The notes: a model not told the origin generated them from the sequence alone. DNA of 39,180 nucleotides from Candidatus Multiplicimicrobium inquinatum (GCA_002344825.1 DDUN01000007.1:1-39180); one strand, 5' to 3'. Counted from the stretch's first letter, positions 20,906 through 29,285 are shown. Numbers and translations: made by a program.

Positions 20906-22840
20906 TTATTTCTTCAGAACTTCTTTTTCTTTCTCGAGCAAAATTTCCCAACGCGCATAAGTGAGTTTGAGCTCCTCGCCAATATCTTTCAAGCGCTGTT
21001 TGGTTTGCGCGATTTCTTCTATCTTGCCGTGGCGGAACATAGGGTCAGCCATGCGCATATAAATTTCTTTTTGCTCAACTTCCAGTTTGTCGATTTGCGC
21101 GGGAATTTTTTCCAGTTCGAGTTTTTCGCCCATGGTCATTTTTTTAACCGCAGGTTTTTTCTCGGGTTCGGGCCGAGCTTGTTTTTTGGGCTGAGGCTCT
21201 TCCTCTTCTTCATGCTCAAGCTGTTGCTGTACTGTTTCGGCTTTGGATTGATGCTGTTTCACCCAATCATCGTAGCCGCCGATGTACTCTTCGATTTTGC
21301 CTTTGCCGTCCAGCACGATGGTCGAAGTCACGACTTTGTTTAAAAATTCGCGGTCATGACTTACCACAATTACAGTGCCCGAATATTGAATGATCAATTC
21401 TTCGAGCAATTCCAAAGTTTCAATGTCGAGATCATTGGTCGGTTCGTCCATCACCAAAGTATTGCAGGGCTTCGTGAAAAGACGCGCCAGAAAAAGACGG
21501 TTGCGTTCGCCGCCCGACAAAACCTTCGCGGGTGTGCGCGCGCGTTCGGGCGAAAAAAGAAAATCCATCAAATAACCCATCGCGTGGCGCGCCTTGCCGT
21601 TGATATGCACAAAATCGCCTTCGTCGGCCACGTTCTGCATCACGGTTTTTTCGCCGTCGAGTTCTTCGCGCAGCTGATCGTAATACGCCACCTGCAGATT
21701 AGTGCCCAAATGCACGGTGCCTTTTTGCGGTTGCATTTGCCCGAGCAGAATTTTAAGCAAAGTGGTTTTGCCGCAGCCGTTGGGCCCGATGATTCCGATT
21801 TTATCGCCGCGCATAATGCGCGTTGAAAAATTTTCGATCAGGTTCTTGTCGCCGTAAGCTTGGTAAATATGGTCGGCTTTAGTCACCACCTGCCCCGACA
21901 CATCAGCCTCCTGCGCCTGCATTTTGACTTTGCCGATTTGTTTGCGCTGGGCTTTTTTCTGAAGCCGCAGTTTTTCAAGTTCGCGTACGCGGCCTTCATT
22001 GCGAGTGCGGCGGGCTTTAATCCCCTGACGAATCCAAACTTCTTCCTGCGCGAGTTTTTTATCGAACCGCGCGCCTTCGGCGGCTTCGGCATCGAGAGCC
22101 ATCTGTTTGCGCTCAAGGAAAGTCGGGTAATCACAAGACCAACTGAAAAGCTTGCCGCGGTCGAGCTCCACGATTTTCGTAGCAAGGCGCGTCATGAACA
22201 TACGGTCATGGGTGACGAAAATAATGGTGCCTTTGAATTCTTTTAAAAATGCTTCAAGCCAGTCAATCGATTCGATGTCCAAATGGTTGGTCGGTTCGTC
22301 GAGCAACAAACAATCGGGCTTTAAAACAAGCGCTTTCGCTAAAAGTGCGCGGCGTTTCTGTCCGCCGGATAAGGTTTTAAATTCGCTTTCGGGATCGAGC
22401 CTGACTTGCGCAACAACTTGTTCAACCTGCTGATTGATTTCCCAGCCATTCGTACGATCCATTTCGGACTGTAAGGTATCAAGCCGCTTCATGAGCTGTT
22501 CGCTATATTCGGTTTGAAGAAGATGCGCGACATGATGGTAATCGCTGATCAGCTTCACCTGATCGCCCATGCCGGAAAGCACCACATCGAAAACAGTACC
22601 TTCTAAATCGACGGGCACTTCCTGCGGCAAATAGGCAACGCGGCTGTTTTTTTGATAAACAACCGAGCCTTCGTTCAATGAAATCTCGCGCGCGATCACA
22701 CGCATGAGCGTAGTTTTACCCGTGCCGTTGCGGCCGAGCAAAGCGACGCGTTCGCCAAGTTCAATTTGGAGCGTCATTTCATCAAAGAGCTTCGGTCCGC
22801 CAAAGGCAAGCGAAACGCCCTGCAAACTAATAAGTGCCAT
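20906..22840 (-). CDS. uup: ABC-F family ATPase, Uup-like
   Basis: A 644-residue soluble protein with two ABC domains and no membrane segment. Domain 1 has Walker A GRNGTGKTT, signature LSGGQKRRALLAKAL and Walker B LLLDEPTNHLD. Domain 2 has GPNGCGKTT, LSGGERNRLFLARLF and VMDEPTNDLD. A charged linker of about 85 residues and a C-terminal coiled coil (from about residue 575, ending LEKEKEVLKK) match Uup rather than EttA. ABC-F proteins act on the ribosome; Uup is linked to ribosome assembly and precise transposon excision. Last gene of the run starting near 26.0 kb, 27 bases after the monooxygenase gene. Confidence 0.92.
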   Translation of the reverse strand: MALISLQGVSLAFGGPKLFDEMTLQIELGERVALLGRNGTGKTTLMRVIAREISLNEGSVVYQKNSRVAYLPQEVPVDLEGTVFDVVLSGMGDQVKLISDYHHVAHLLQTEYSEQLMKRLDTLQSEMDRTNGWEINQQVEQVVAQVRLDPESEFKTLSGGQKRRALLAKALVLKPDCLLLDEPTNHLDIESIDWLEAFLKEFKGTIIFVTHDRMFMTRLATKIVELDRGKLFSWSCDYPTFLERKQMALDAEAAEGARFDKKLAQEEVWIRQGIKARRTRNEGRVRELEKLRLQKKAQRKQIGKVKMQAQEADVSGQVVTKADHIYQAYGDKNLIENFSTRIMRGDKIGIIGPNGCGKTTLLKILLGQMQPQKGTVHLGTNLQVAYYDQLREELDGEKTVMQNVADEGDFVHINGKARHAMGYLMDFLFSPERARTPAKVLSGGERNRLFLARLFTKPCNTLVMDEPTNDLDIETLELLEELIIQYSGTVIVVSHDREFLNKVVTSTIVLDGKGKIEEYIGGYDDWVKQHQSKAETVQQQLEHEEEEEPQPKKQARPEPEKKPAVKKMTMGEKLELEKIPAQIDKLEVEQKEIYMRMADPMFRHGKIEEIAQTKQRLKDIGEELKLTYARWEILLEKEKEVLKK

Positions 22841-22867
22841 AATTGTCCTATTAAAAAATTAAATGAA

Positions 22868-23185
22868 TCAGATCAGCTTTTCAGGCGAACCTTCTCGTAT
22901 CGAGTCCAGCACCTGAATGCGGATCGGCGCGGCAAGTAAGTCGGGCAGCTGTTTAAAAAGCGCCTGAATATGCGGTGTTTTGAGGTGATTGTCGAGAGCT
23001 TCTTTTGAAGACCATTTTTCCACCATGACAAATTCGTTTTTATTTTCCTGCGATCGCTGAAGCGCGTACTTGATACAACCCGGCTCGGCATGCGTCGGGG
23101 GCATGGCCGCACGGAAAGCTTTTTCTAGTTTTTCGGGACAACCGGGCTTAGCCTGAGCGAAAGCGAGCACAAATATTTCAGACAT
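22868..23185 (-). CDS. Antibiotic biosynthesis monooxygenase (ABM) domain protein
   Basis: A 105-residue single-domain ferredoxin-like protein with the ABM/YgiN pattern: IFVLAFAQAKPGCPEKLEKA, then EPGCIKYALQRSQENKNEFV and VEKWSSKEALDNHLKTPHI. Members are cofactor-free quinol/heme-type oxygenases or stress proteins; the name does not imply antibiotic synthesis here. ATG 23185 starts two bases after the stop of the membrane-protein gene. Function unassigned. Confidence 0.87.
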   Translation of the reverse strand: MSEIFVLAFAQAKPGCPEKLEKAFRAAMPPTHAEPGCIKYALQRSQENKNEFVMVEKWSSKEALDNHLKTPHIQALFKQLPDLLAAPIRIQVLDSIREGSPEKLI

Positions 23186-23187
23186 GA

Positions 23188-23592
23188 TCAATCCTTCCAA
23201 TCTTTTTCTTTGGGAAAATAAAACAGCAACGCAGCAAAGGCGATCAACGCAAACATAGCATAATCCGTAAAGGTCTTTGTCATGATCGCGAGAGCAAAGC
23301 CAAAAACACCGACCGATTCGCAAAGCGCGCACGCAATAATTTGCGCGACAAGTTTCTTACCTGCATTCACATTCGTCTTCAACCGCTTCGCACCGGCATA
23401 AATCGCTCCGGCCATGGCAATTTGAGCAAATGCAAACACAAACAGGATAAGTCGGAAAAAGTTCATCTTGGCTTCGGAGGAACCTCCATAGCCGCGCGCA
23501 CCGGAAATAAGCAACACCGCCAACCCCATCGTTACCAAACTAATCATCATGCCAAAAGTGATTTTTCGCGCTTTCTTAAAATTCTCTTCCAT
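23188..23592 (-). CDS. Four-TM membrane protein of unknown function
   Basis: A 134-residue protein with hydrophobic segments near residues 10-29, 45-63, 78-101 and 103-121 and a charged C-terminus (YFPKEKDWKD). Its spacing recalls small ATP-synthase-c-like or DUF proteins, but I cannot name a family. The ATG shares a base with the mutM stop (TAATG), with GGAGG inside the last mutM codons as ribosome binding site, so it is translationally coupled to mutM. Confidence 0.75.
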   Translation of the reverse strand: MEENFKKARKITFGMMISLVTMGLAVLLISGARGYGGSSEAKMNFFRLILFVFAFAQIAMAGAIYAGAKRLKTNVNAGKKLVAQIIACALCESVGVFGFALAIMTKTFTDYAMFALIAFAALLFYFPKEKDWKD

Positions 23593-24434
23593 TACTTCCT
23601 CCGCTTTTGGCAATTAGGGCAAAGATGCGTACTCCGTTGTCCCACCACAATGCGCACAATTTTAGCATGACACCGCGGGCAGCCCTCGCCGGTGCGCCGA
23701 AACACTTTTAATTTTTCCTGATTTCCGCCGCGCTTTCCGCCCACACTGTAAAAATTGGCCTTGCCCACACCCATGGAGGTGCCCGCATTGCGAATACCCA
23801 GCTCAATGGCTTTTACGATTCCCTCGTGCAAAGCCTGAACCTCCGCGGGTTTCAATCGGGCTGAATTGGTTTCAGGATGCAATTTCGCATACCAAAGCGC
23901 CTCATCGGCATAAATGTTACCGATTCCCGCAACAAAAGACTGGTCGAGCAAAAGCGGTTTCAAGGTACGGCTTTTGCCTTTTATTTTTTTGGACAGCCAT
24001 TCCCCCGTAAATTTTTTGTCGAGCGGTTCCATCCCAAGTTTGCCGACAATTTTCTCCGCATCGTTTACAAAATACCAGCGCCCAAATTTGCGCGTGTCAT
24101 GAAATAAAAGCTGGCTCCCGTCATCCAAAACAAGCCGGGCGCGGTCATGTGTACGCGGAGCAAAACCCGCTTCTTTTAAATCAATGCGCCCGCTCATTCT
24201 TAAATGCATAATCAAAAACCATTTTTCGCGGGATGCTAATTCCAAAATAAGATATTTCCCGCGGCGCGACAGATTTTCGATTTTTATATTTTTAATTTTT
24301 TTATTTAATTCTGCGGCAGAAGGAATCGCCAACGTACGATGCCAAAAAATATCGGCCGAACGAATGGCCCGCGCGCAAAGACCGGCGCGGACTAAATCAT
24401 TTTTTATGGTTTCGACTTCGGGTAATTCGGGCAT
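23592..24434 (-). CDS. mutM: Formamidopyrimidine-DNA glycosylase
   Basis: Excises 8-oxoguanine and formamidopyrimidines and nicks the backbone (bifunctional glycosylase/AP lyase). The 280-residue protein begins MPELPEVE, with catalytic Pro1 and Glu2 after Met removal. It has the helix-two-turns-helix region (LLLDQSFVAGIGNIYADEAL) and a C-terminal zinc finger CPRC-x16-CPNC. It starts three bases after the stop of the preceding envelope-protein gene. mutY, its partner in the GO system, is 1.7 kb away on the other strand. Confidence 0.96.
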   Translation of the reverse strand: MPELPEVETIKNDLVRAGLCARAIRSADIFWHRTLAIPSAAELNKKIKNIKIENLSRRGKYLILELASREKWFLIMHLRMSGRIDLKEAGFAPRTHDRARLVLDDGSQLLFHDTRKFGRWYFVNDAEKIVGKLGMEPLDKKFTGEWLSKKIKGKSRTLKPLLLDQSFVAGIGNIYADEALWYAKLHPETNSARLKPAEVQALHEGIVKAIELGIRNAGTSMGVGKANFYSVGGKRGGNQEKLKVFRRTGEGCPRCHAKIVRIVVGQRSTHLCPNCQKRRK

Positions 24435-24437
24435 GGT

Positions 24438-25037
24438 TTAACTTTGAAAAGGCTTGTTTGTTTTCTTTTCCACGAACATTTTGTAAAAATCGGTTTCGGT
24501 TTCAATGATTTTAGATTCAGACTCACGGCTGTAATCATCCGGCAAATTTTGAAAGTGATCTTGGTATTTCTTCGCGGCAACCGCTAAAGCCGAACCTCCG
24601 ACTGCAGCGGCGGCAGCAGGCACAGCAACGCTTCCGCCGGCAGCGCCCGTAGCGGCCGCAGCGGGAAAAAGCGCGGGGCCGACTACGGCGGCGGTTGCGC
24701 CTGCCGTAGCAAGTGTCGCAGCAAGAATGTAAATCTTCTTCTTAGAACTGTAAGGCCCGTCATAACCCACATCTTTCGCGGTCACATTTTTTTCGAGCAT
24801 GCGGTAATCGGGACGGCGATATTTATTGGAATCAAGCGAAGCCAAATCCGTGCGTGGATTTTGGGAATCTGTAATCACGACATAAGGCTTTCCGGTTTTG
24901 GAGTTTTCACGCACCATCACCTGTGCGCCGGAAGGCGGCATGGTGATTTCCCGCGCATCAAGAACTTCATTCGCCCTGAGCGGAACGGCAAAAGAAACCG
25001 AAAGGCAAAACCAAGCTATAACGGAATTCATCTTCAT
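24438..25037 (-). CDS. Exported protein with Ala/Gly-rich central hydrophobic region
   Basis: Unknown family, 199 residues. A signal peptide (cleavage near LRANE) is followed by a soluble segment (about 25-95) and a long Ala/Gly/Val hydrophobic stretch (about 100-155) that could span the membrane twice. The tail is charged. The start overlaps the previous gene's stop by four bases (ATGA). Part of a three-gene envelope module upstream of mutM. Confidence 0.65.
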   Translation of the reverse strand: MKMNSVIAWFCLSVSFAVPLRANEVLDAREITMPPSGAQVMVRENSKTGKPYVVITDSQNPRTDLASLDSNKYRRPDYRMLEKNVTAKDVGYDGPYSSKKKIYILAATLATAGATAAVVGPALFPAAAATGAAGGSVAVPAAAAAVGGSALAVAAKKYQDHFQNLPDDYSRESESKIIETETDFYKMFVEKKTNKPFQS

Positions 25038-25639
25038 TTTAAAGCGTCCTGCACTTGTAAGACGGTTTCGCGCAAACTTCCTTCAATCGCGGCGTTCAGA
25101 TTCACTTCCAACCCGCCTTTTTTCGCGAAGGTGCCCTTGGCCTCGCTGGTGCCGCGCGTTTCAAAACGGCGAATCAGTTTTAGATCACGGTTAAAAACCG
25201 CGGTTTCGGTATAAACATCAAGCCCTTGCGCGGGTAATGTTTTGCGGTTTTTAAAATCTTTGATTTCCGAAACCACCACGGCATCAATCGCATACTGACT
25301 CATGATTTCAGGATTGGGTAAAGCTTCCAACAAAACGAATTCGGTAAACCCGCTTTGAAAAGATTCGATCAGCATCGGCACGAACGCTTCACCGATGTAA
25401 TAAGTTTGGGGATCCGACCAACGCGTGCCTTTATCTTTGGAAATAAATTCTTTTTGGCCTTCGGGAATATAAAGTGCGACACGTTTTGAAACTTGCGGAA
25501 TATCGCGCGCGAACTCATCGGAAAGAAGCCCGGGCGCGTGAATGTTCCAGCCGTAAATCGCCACGCAGGAGCACAAGACAAAAGGCAAAAAACAAAGCGG
25601 ATAAAAAAACGACCGCTCCGCTTGTTGCCGGTGATTCAT
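25034..25639 (-). CDS. Putative lipoprotein of unknown function
   Basis: A 201-residue protein with an N-terminal hydrophobic segment and a lipobox-like FVLCSC (Cys25 as likely acylation site). The mature domain alternates strands and helices (IGEAFVPMLIESFQSGFTEF, then IDAVVVSEIKDF, then a C-terminal amphipathic helix SLRETVLQVQDALK). That layout is reminiscent of LptE-like or transport-auxiliary outer-membrane lipoproteins, but I cannot assign it. Very tightly spaced with its neighbours. Confidence 0.65.
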   Translation of the reverse strand: MNHRQQAERSFFYPLCFLPFVLCSCVAIYGWNIHAPGLLSDEFARDIPQVSKRVALYIPEGQKEFISKDKGTRWSDPQTYYIGEAFVPMLIESFQSGFTEFVLLEALPNPEIMSQYAIDAVVVSEIKDFKNRKTLPAQGLDVYTETAVFNRDLKLIRRFETRGTSEAKGTFAKKGGLEVNLNAAIEGSLRETVLQVQDALK

Positions 25640-25641
25640 TC

Positions 25642-26055
25642 TCAGGCGCGGGAAACCCGCTTCACTTTCACTTGAGCGATCAGTTCTTTTCCCTGAGGAA
25701 CCTTCCCTTTCGGAAGTTCAAACTTAGTCACGAAAGACTTGGTTTCAAGCGGCTCTAACACCGCGGTGTCGCGGGCATCTTTAAGAGGCTGAAAAAGACC
25801 GCCGATTCCGGACGTTCCCAGCTGAACGCGCACAGAAGCTTTCACTTTTCTCTTTTTGGTATTTTCCAATGAATAGGAAATAAAATGCTCTTCTTTGTCT
25901 TGATAAGCCGTGAATTGAAAAGAAATTCTGGCATCAAGCACTCGCACCGCCGAAGGCGAGGAAGCGCCCAAAATCTGCCATAAAAAAAATAATACCCCGA
26001 AAACCCCAGCCGTCCCCACGATCATTCCGTTTTTACTTTTTATCCAGTCTTTCAT
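25642..26055 (-). CDS. Membrane-anchored protein of unknown function
   Basis: A 137-residue protein with one N-terminal TM (about residues 10-30, NGMIVGTAGVFGVLFFLWQI). It is followed by a beta-rich periplasmic domain with alternating pattern (ISFQFTAYQ, FISYSLENTKKRK, SFVTKFELPKGK). ATG 26055 is chosen from a GGGGGAG site three bases upstream; the frame opens 15 codons earlier. First gene of the long minus-strand operon. Resembles small Ig-like accessory domains, but no family is recognised. Confidence 0.65.
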   Translation of the reverse strand: MKDWIKSKNGMIVGTAGVFGVLFFLWQILGASSPSAVRVLDARISFQFTAYQDKEEHFISYSLENTKKRKVKASVRVQLGTSGIGGLFQPLKDARDTAVLEPLETKSFVTKFELPKGKVPQGKELIAQVKVKRVSRA

Positions 26056-26178
26056 TGCTCCCCCTTTTATAAATCCCCCCGCAAGAACCCGCCAAGTCAA
26101 ACTTTCCCCTTGTTTAAATTGCGCGGGCCGATTGAATGCGTATTATATACATCAACTCGGCCAAAGAAAAAAATACCT

Positions 26179-27210
26179 ATGCTTTTTCAGACAAACAAAT
26201 TTCGGACATCGCTTCAAACTTGGTACCGCCGTTTTAAGCGCGACTTGCCCTGGCGCAAAACTCGCGATCCATACAAAATTTTAGTTTCGGAAATTATGCT
26301 TCAGCAAACGCAGGTGAGCACAGTCATTCCCTATTACACTCGCTGGCTGAAAAAATTTCCTGATTTTGAAACGCTTGCGTCGGCGGATGAGGCCGCTGTT
26401 TTAAAACAGTGGCAGGGACTGGGCTATTACCGCCGCGCAAAAATGCTGCGCCTCAACGCTCAAGCCGTTTGTCGAGACCATGGAGGAAAACTTCCGTCCG
26501 ATTTTGATGCTTTGCTGAACTTGCCGGGAATCGGCCGCTATACCGCCGGCGCACTCGCAAGCATTGCTTTCGAGAACAGAAAACCTGTTTTGGACGGCAA
26601 TGTCATTCGAATTTTAACCCGCCTTTTCGCGATTAAAAAAAACACCGCTCTCAAAACCACTGTGGAAGAACTGTGGGGAAAAGCGGAAAATCTTTTGCCT
26701 GAAAAAAATATCGGTGATTTTAATCAGGCTCTCATGGAATTGGGCGCAACGGTGTGCTTTCCTCAAAAACCGCACTGCTCAAAATGTCCGGCGGCATTTA
26801 CCTGCCGGGCCCATCACCTCAAGCAGCAAGAAGCTTTTCCCGTCAAATCCCCCGCGGTGAAAGCAACCAAACAAACATTTTACGCTTTGGCGCTGACTGA
26901 TTCTCGCGGACGAATTTTAATTCAAAAACAAAAAGCGGGTGAGCGTTGGGCCGGGCTTTGGACTTTGCCGCACTTCATTAATCTTGAAGATGGTTTGGCA
27001 AATTGGAAAATCAAAGAGCAAGCCCTGCAGCCGCTTCGCAGTCACAAGCACGGGTTTACGCGCTATCAAATCACGCTGCATTCTTTTAAAGCATCGGCCC
27101 CGTCTAATTCAGTTAAACTGTCCGATCATTTACGATGGGCCGCGGAAAAAGAAATTCAAAACTATGCTTTTCCCGCGGTGTACCAAAAAATAATGGATGA
27201 GGTTTTTTAG
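26179..27210 (+). CDS. mutY: A/G-specific adenine glycosylase
   Basis: Removes A mispaired with 8-oxoguanine. 343 residues from ATG 26179; the frame is open from 26110, but family members start near MLFQTNKFRTSL. Features: catalytic Glu in SEIMLQQTQ, helix-hairpin-helix LPGIGRYTAGALAS, catalytic Asp in VLDGNVIR, [4Fe-4S] ligands as C-x6-C-x2-C-x5-C (CFPQKPHCSKCPAAFTC), and a C-terminal NUDIX-like domain for 8-oxoG recognition. A weak TTGCGC / TATTAT promoter (16-base spacer) lies at 26119-26146. ygfZ follows after three bases. Confidence 0.95.
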   Translation: MLFQTNKFRTSLQTWYRRFKRDLPWRKTRDPYKILVSEIMLQQTQVSTVIPYYTRWLKKFPDFETLASADEAAVLKQWQGLGYYRRAKMLRLNAQAVCRDHGGKLPSDFDALLNLPGIGRYTAGALASIAFENRKPVLDGNVIRILTRLFAIKKNTALKTTVEELWGKAENLLPEKNIGDFNQALMELGATVCFPQKPHCSKCPAAFTCRAHHLKQQEAFPVKSPAVKATKQTFYALALTDSRGRILIQKQKAGERWAGLWTLPHFINLEDGLANWKIKEQALQPLRSHKHGFTRYQITLHSFKASAPSNSVKLSDHLRWAAEKEIQNYAFPAVYQKIMDEVF

Positions 27211-27213
27211 ATT

Positions 27214-28095
27214 ATGAGCGCGGACCGTGAAGTGATTGTTTTCAGCCTGCCTTTTTCGGTTTTATCCGTCAGCGGACAAGACCATATTTCTTTCTTACAC
27301 AGCATTCTTTCACAGGATATCGCCGGCATGCAAACAGGCGAATGGCGCGAAACAGCGCTTCTCTCGGCAACCAGCCACGTTATGGCGCTCATGACGGCAA
27401 TCAAAACAGAAAATTCGATTTTGCTTTTAAGCGGGGCCGGGCAAGCGGAGCTGATTTCAAAGAAACTCGCCCGCTTCATTATCACCGAAGATGTGCAAAC
27501 CCAAGACATCACCACGGAATGGCAATTACTGGAAGTCTGGGGACCGCAAAGAGAAAGTTTTTTGAAACAGCTGAGTCCCGCCGCTCAAATCGGCCGTCAA
27601 AAACATTTGAAATGTACCCGTTCCTTATTGCCCGCAGCGGAAAAAATTCCCGCGGAAACGGTTCTCAGCTCAGAAAGCACGCGAGAAATGCTGCGGATTG
27701 AAAACGGCATGCTTGCTTACGGCAAAGACATCAATGAAAAGATTATGCTTTCAGAAACACGTTTGGAAAAAATCGCGGCAAGCGAAACAAAAGGCTGTTA
27801 TCCGGGGCAAGAAGTTGTTGCGAAAATTGAAACTTACCAGCGTCTTAACCGCTGCTTTGTAAAATTAATTTGGGATTCAGCTTCAGACAAAATAAATTTG
27901 CCCGCGGAGGGGTCTGTTATTCTGGATATTGAAAACGGCGCGGAAATCGGCTGTCTGACCAGCCGGACCTATTCCCCATTTCTTAAGAAAATAATCGGTC
28001 TCGGCTGGTTAAAGCGAGGCTTTTTTGAGAAGCCAATAAAAGTTACCGTCAAATCCGAAACAAACATAACGGCGGAAACGTCGGCTCTCGCCTGA
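27214..28095 (+). CDS. ygfZ: YgfZ/GcvT-like iron-sulfur cluster repair protein
   Basis: A 293-residue folate-binding-type protein of the YgfZ/IBA57 group, needed for maturation or repair of some [4Fe-4S] enzymes. The hallmark K-G-C-Y-x-G-Q-E motif is present (KGCYPGQEVVAKIE, about residues 194-207) with the essential cysteine. It forms an operon with mutY, itself a [4Fe-4S] enzyme, which makes cluster supply a plausible reason for the pairing (inference). Confidence 0.9.
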   Translation: MSADREVIVFSLPFSVLSVSGQDHISFLHSILSQDIAGMQTGEWRETALLSATSHVMALMTAIKTENSILLLSGAGQAELISKKLARFIITEDVQTQDITTEWQLLEVWGPQRESFLKQLSPAAQIGRQKHLKCTRSLLPAAEKIPAETVLSSESTREMLRIENGMLAYGKDINEKIMLSETRLEKIAASETKGCYPGQEVVAKIETYQRLNRCFVKLIWDSASDKINLPAEGSVILDIENGAEIGCLTSRTYSPFLKKIIGLGWLKRGFFEKPIKVTVKSETNITAETSALA

Positions 28096-28136
28096 TCGCG
28101 AAACCGCGGCAGGCTGACTCATCACCTCGGGCCGGA

Positions 28137-28352
28137 TTATTTCATGCGGCTCATCAACCATTCGTCCAAAATATCTTTCTTAAAACGCCATTGTCCGCCG
28201 ATTTTTGTCGCGGGAATTTCCTGCTTCTTCAGCAAGCGATAAATCGTGACAAGATGAAACCCAAGATATTTCGCCGCCTCTTTCGGCGTCATAATCTGGG
28301 TTCTTTCACGTCTCGGGAACTGCTGCCCTTGATCGTCAGGTTTCTGGTCCAT
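28137..28352 (-). CDS. Excisionase-type helix-turn-helix DNA-binding protein
   Basis: A 71-residue protein of the MerR/Xis-like 'DNA-binding, excisionase family' type: MTPKEAAKYLGFHLVTIYRL, then PATKIGGQWRFKKDILDEWL. Such stand-alone proteins are usually transcription regulators; no integrase or other mobile gene is nearby, so excision is not implied. Two TGCTAGTT direct repeats 21 bases apart lie just upstream and could be its operator. Confidence 0.88.
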   Translation of the reverse strand: MDQKPDDQGQQFPRRERTQIMTPKEAAKYLGFHLVTIYRLLKKQEIPATKIGGQWRFKKDILDEWLMSRMK

Positions 28353-28375
28353 AAGCTACCTTCCTTGTTTCATTT

Positions 28376-28404
28376 TGCTAGTTTTGTGCTCTATTATGCT
28401 AGTT
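28376..28404. promoter_or_regulatory. Direct repeat TGCTAGTT x2 upstream of the HTH gene
   Basis: Copies at 28376-28383 and 28397-28404, start to start 21 bases, two helical turns. They lie between the start of the HTH gene and the divergent TIGR04073-like gene. A candidate binding site for the HTH protein; not proven. Confidence 0.45.
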
Positions 28405-28436
28405 CTCACACCATAAAGTATCTTAAATACTATAAA

Positions 28437-28465
28437 TTGTCAACAGTTGATATAAATGTTATAGA
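28437..28465 (+). promoter_or_regulatory. Promoter of the TIGR04073-like gene at 28620
   Basis: TTGTCA (28437-442), a 17-base AT-rich spacer and TATAGA (28460-465). The predicted transcript has a 5' untranslated region of about 150 bases. That region contains a 20-codon upstream ORF (28508-28570). Confidence 0.6.
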
Positions 28466-28619
28466 TGTTAATTATTGTAAGGTATTATTATAAAAAGGGT
28501 TAAGGTTATGGGGGCTATTAATAAAATTATTGCTAGAGCGCCTTCTTCCATGTATCATTTCTTGCTTTGATAACCCGTTTTCTATTCTCTACTTTAAAAC
28601 TTGTTCCAAGGAGGAATGC

Positions 28620-29171
28620 ATGAAATCACTTAAAGGGCTGGGATGCCTTTTTTTAATTCTCGCTATGATGACTCCGAACGCGCACGCTGCGGATGTTTGG
28701 ACTATGGCGGAATCACCTTCTTATGGCCGCAAGGCTGCGGGAATGTTCGGCCGCGGACTTCTTAACATTATCACCAGTCCGGTTGACTTAATTGTGCAAA
28801 CCGTTGATAAAACAAAAAGCGGTCCGCCTATTATCGGAACACTCGCGGGCATCGGAAGCGGCTTGGGCTGCACCGTGGTTCGCGCGGGATCCGGCGTTAT
28901 TGACATTGTTACTTTTTGGGTTCCGAGCTTTAACGGTATCCCCGTTTCACGCTCTTACTCAAACTGTCTTGAATCTCCCGATGCAGGCAAAAACTGGGAA
29001 GGTTCTCAATATGTTGCTCCTGCAGCCGCAGGAACATGGGCCGCTTCTAACACCGGTTCAACAACATGGGCAACTGACTCCAACGCATATGTTGATAAAA
29101 GCGGAAACCGTTATGTGGACAAAAATGCTTCACCTTACGGAGCGTCATCCGCTCGCTACGTGAATAAATAA
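28620..29171 (+). CDS. Small secreted TIGR04073-like protein (paralogue B)
   Basis: A 183-residue protein with signal peptide (MKSLKGLGCLFLILAMMTPN, then AHA). The conserved core is GMFGRGLLNIITSPVDLI (about 47-64) and GLGCTVVRAGSGVIDIVTFW (about 87-106). A low-complexity Ser/Thr/Ala tail carries repeated YVDKSGN-like units (AYVDKSGNRYVDKNA, then RYVNK). AAGGAGG precedes ATG 28620. Resembles TIGR04073 (putative exosortase-associated); function unknown. It is the longest of the three paralogues and the only one with the repetitive tail. Confidence 0.75.
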   Translation: MKSLKGLGCLFLILAMMTPNAHAADVWTMAESPSYGRKAAGMFGRGLLNIITSPVDLIVQTVDKTKSGPPIIGTLAGIGSGLGCTVVRAGSGVIDIVTFWVPSFNGIPVSRSYSNCLESPDAGKNWEGSQYVAPAAAGTWAASNTGSTTWATDSNAYVDKSGNRYVDKNASPYGASSARYVNK

Positions 29172-29194
29172 TTTCGCTTTTAAGCGAAATTAAA

Positions 29195-29229
29195 AACCCC
29201 GCGGAATAATCCGCGGGGTTTTTTCTTTT
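29195..29229 (+). terminator. Terminator of the TIGR04073-like gene
   Basis: Ten-base stem AACCCCGCGG / CCGCGGGGTT (29195-204, 29211-220) with a 6-nt loop, then TTTTCTTTT. A second perfect hairpin, AATTTCGCTT / AAGCGAAATT (29170-29191), overlaps the stop codon. Confidence 0.9.
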
Positions 29230-29254
29230 CTACGTAAAGAATTTCTTCATCATC

Positions 29255-29285
29255 TTTTGCTCTGCGCCTTTTCAGGCGCAACCGC
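29255..29285 (-). repeat. Dispersed stem-loop element, copy 3
   Basis: Minus reading: GCGGT, stem TGCGCCT / AGGCGCA (29280-274 with 29269-263) capped by a GAAA tetraloop, then GAGCAAAAGATGATGAAG. It lies between the plus-strand terminator above and the pyrE terminator, in a zone where neither flanking gene should be transcribed. A 7-codon frame MMKKFFT follows in the same spacing as the prfC start in copy 2. Confidence 0.75.

Noticed and set aside
28137..28352. Excisionase-like protein as sign of an integrated element
   Set aside because: No integrase, att-like direct repeats or phage/plasmid genes are nearby; such small HTH proteins commonly act as plain regulators.
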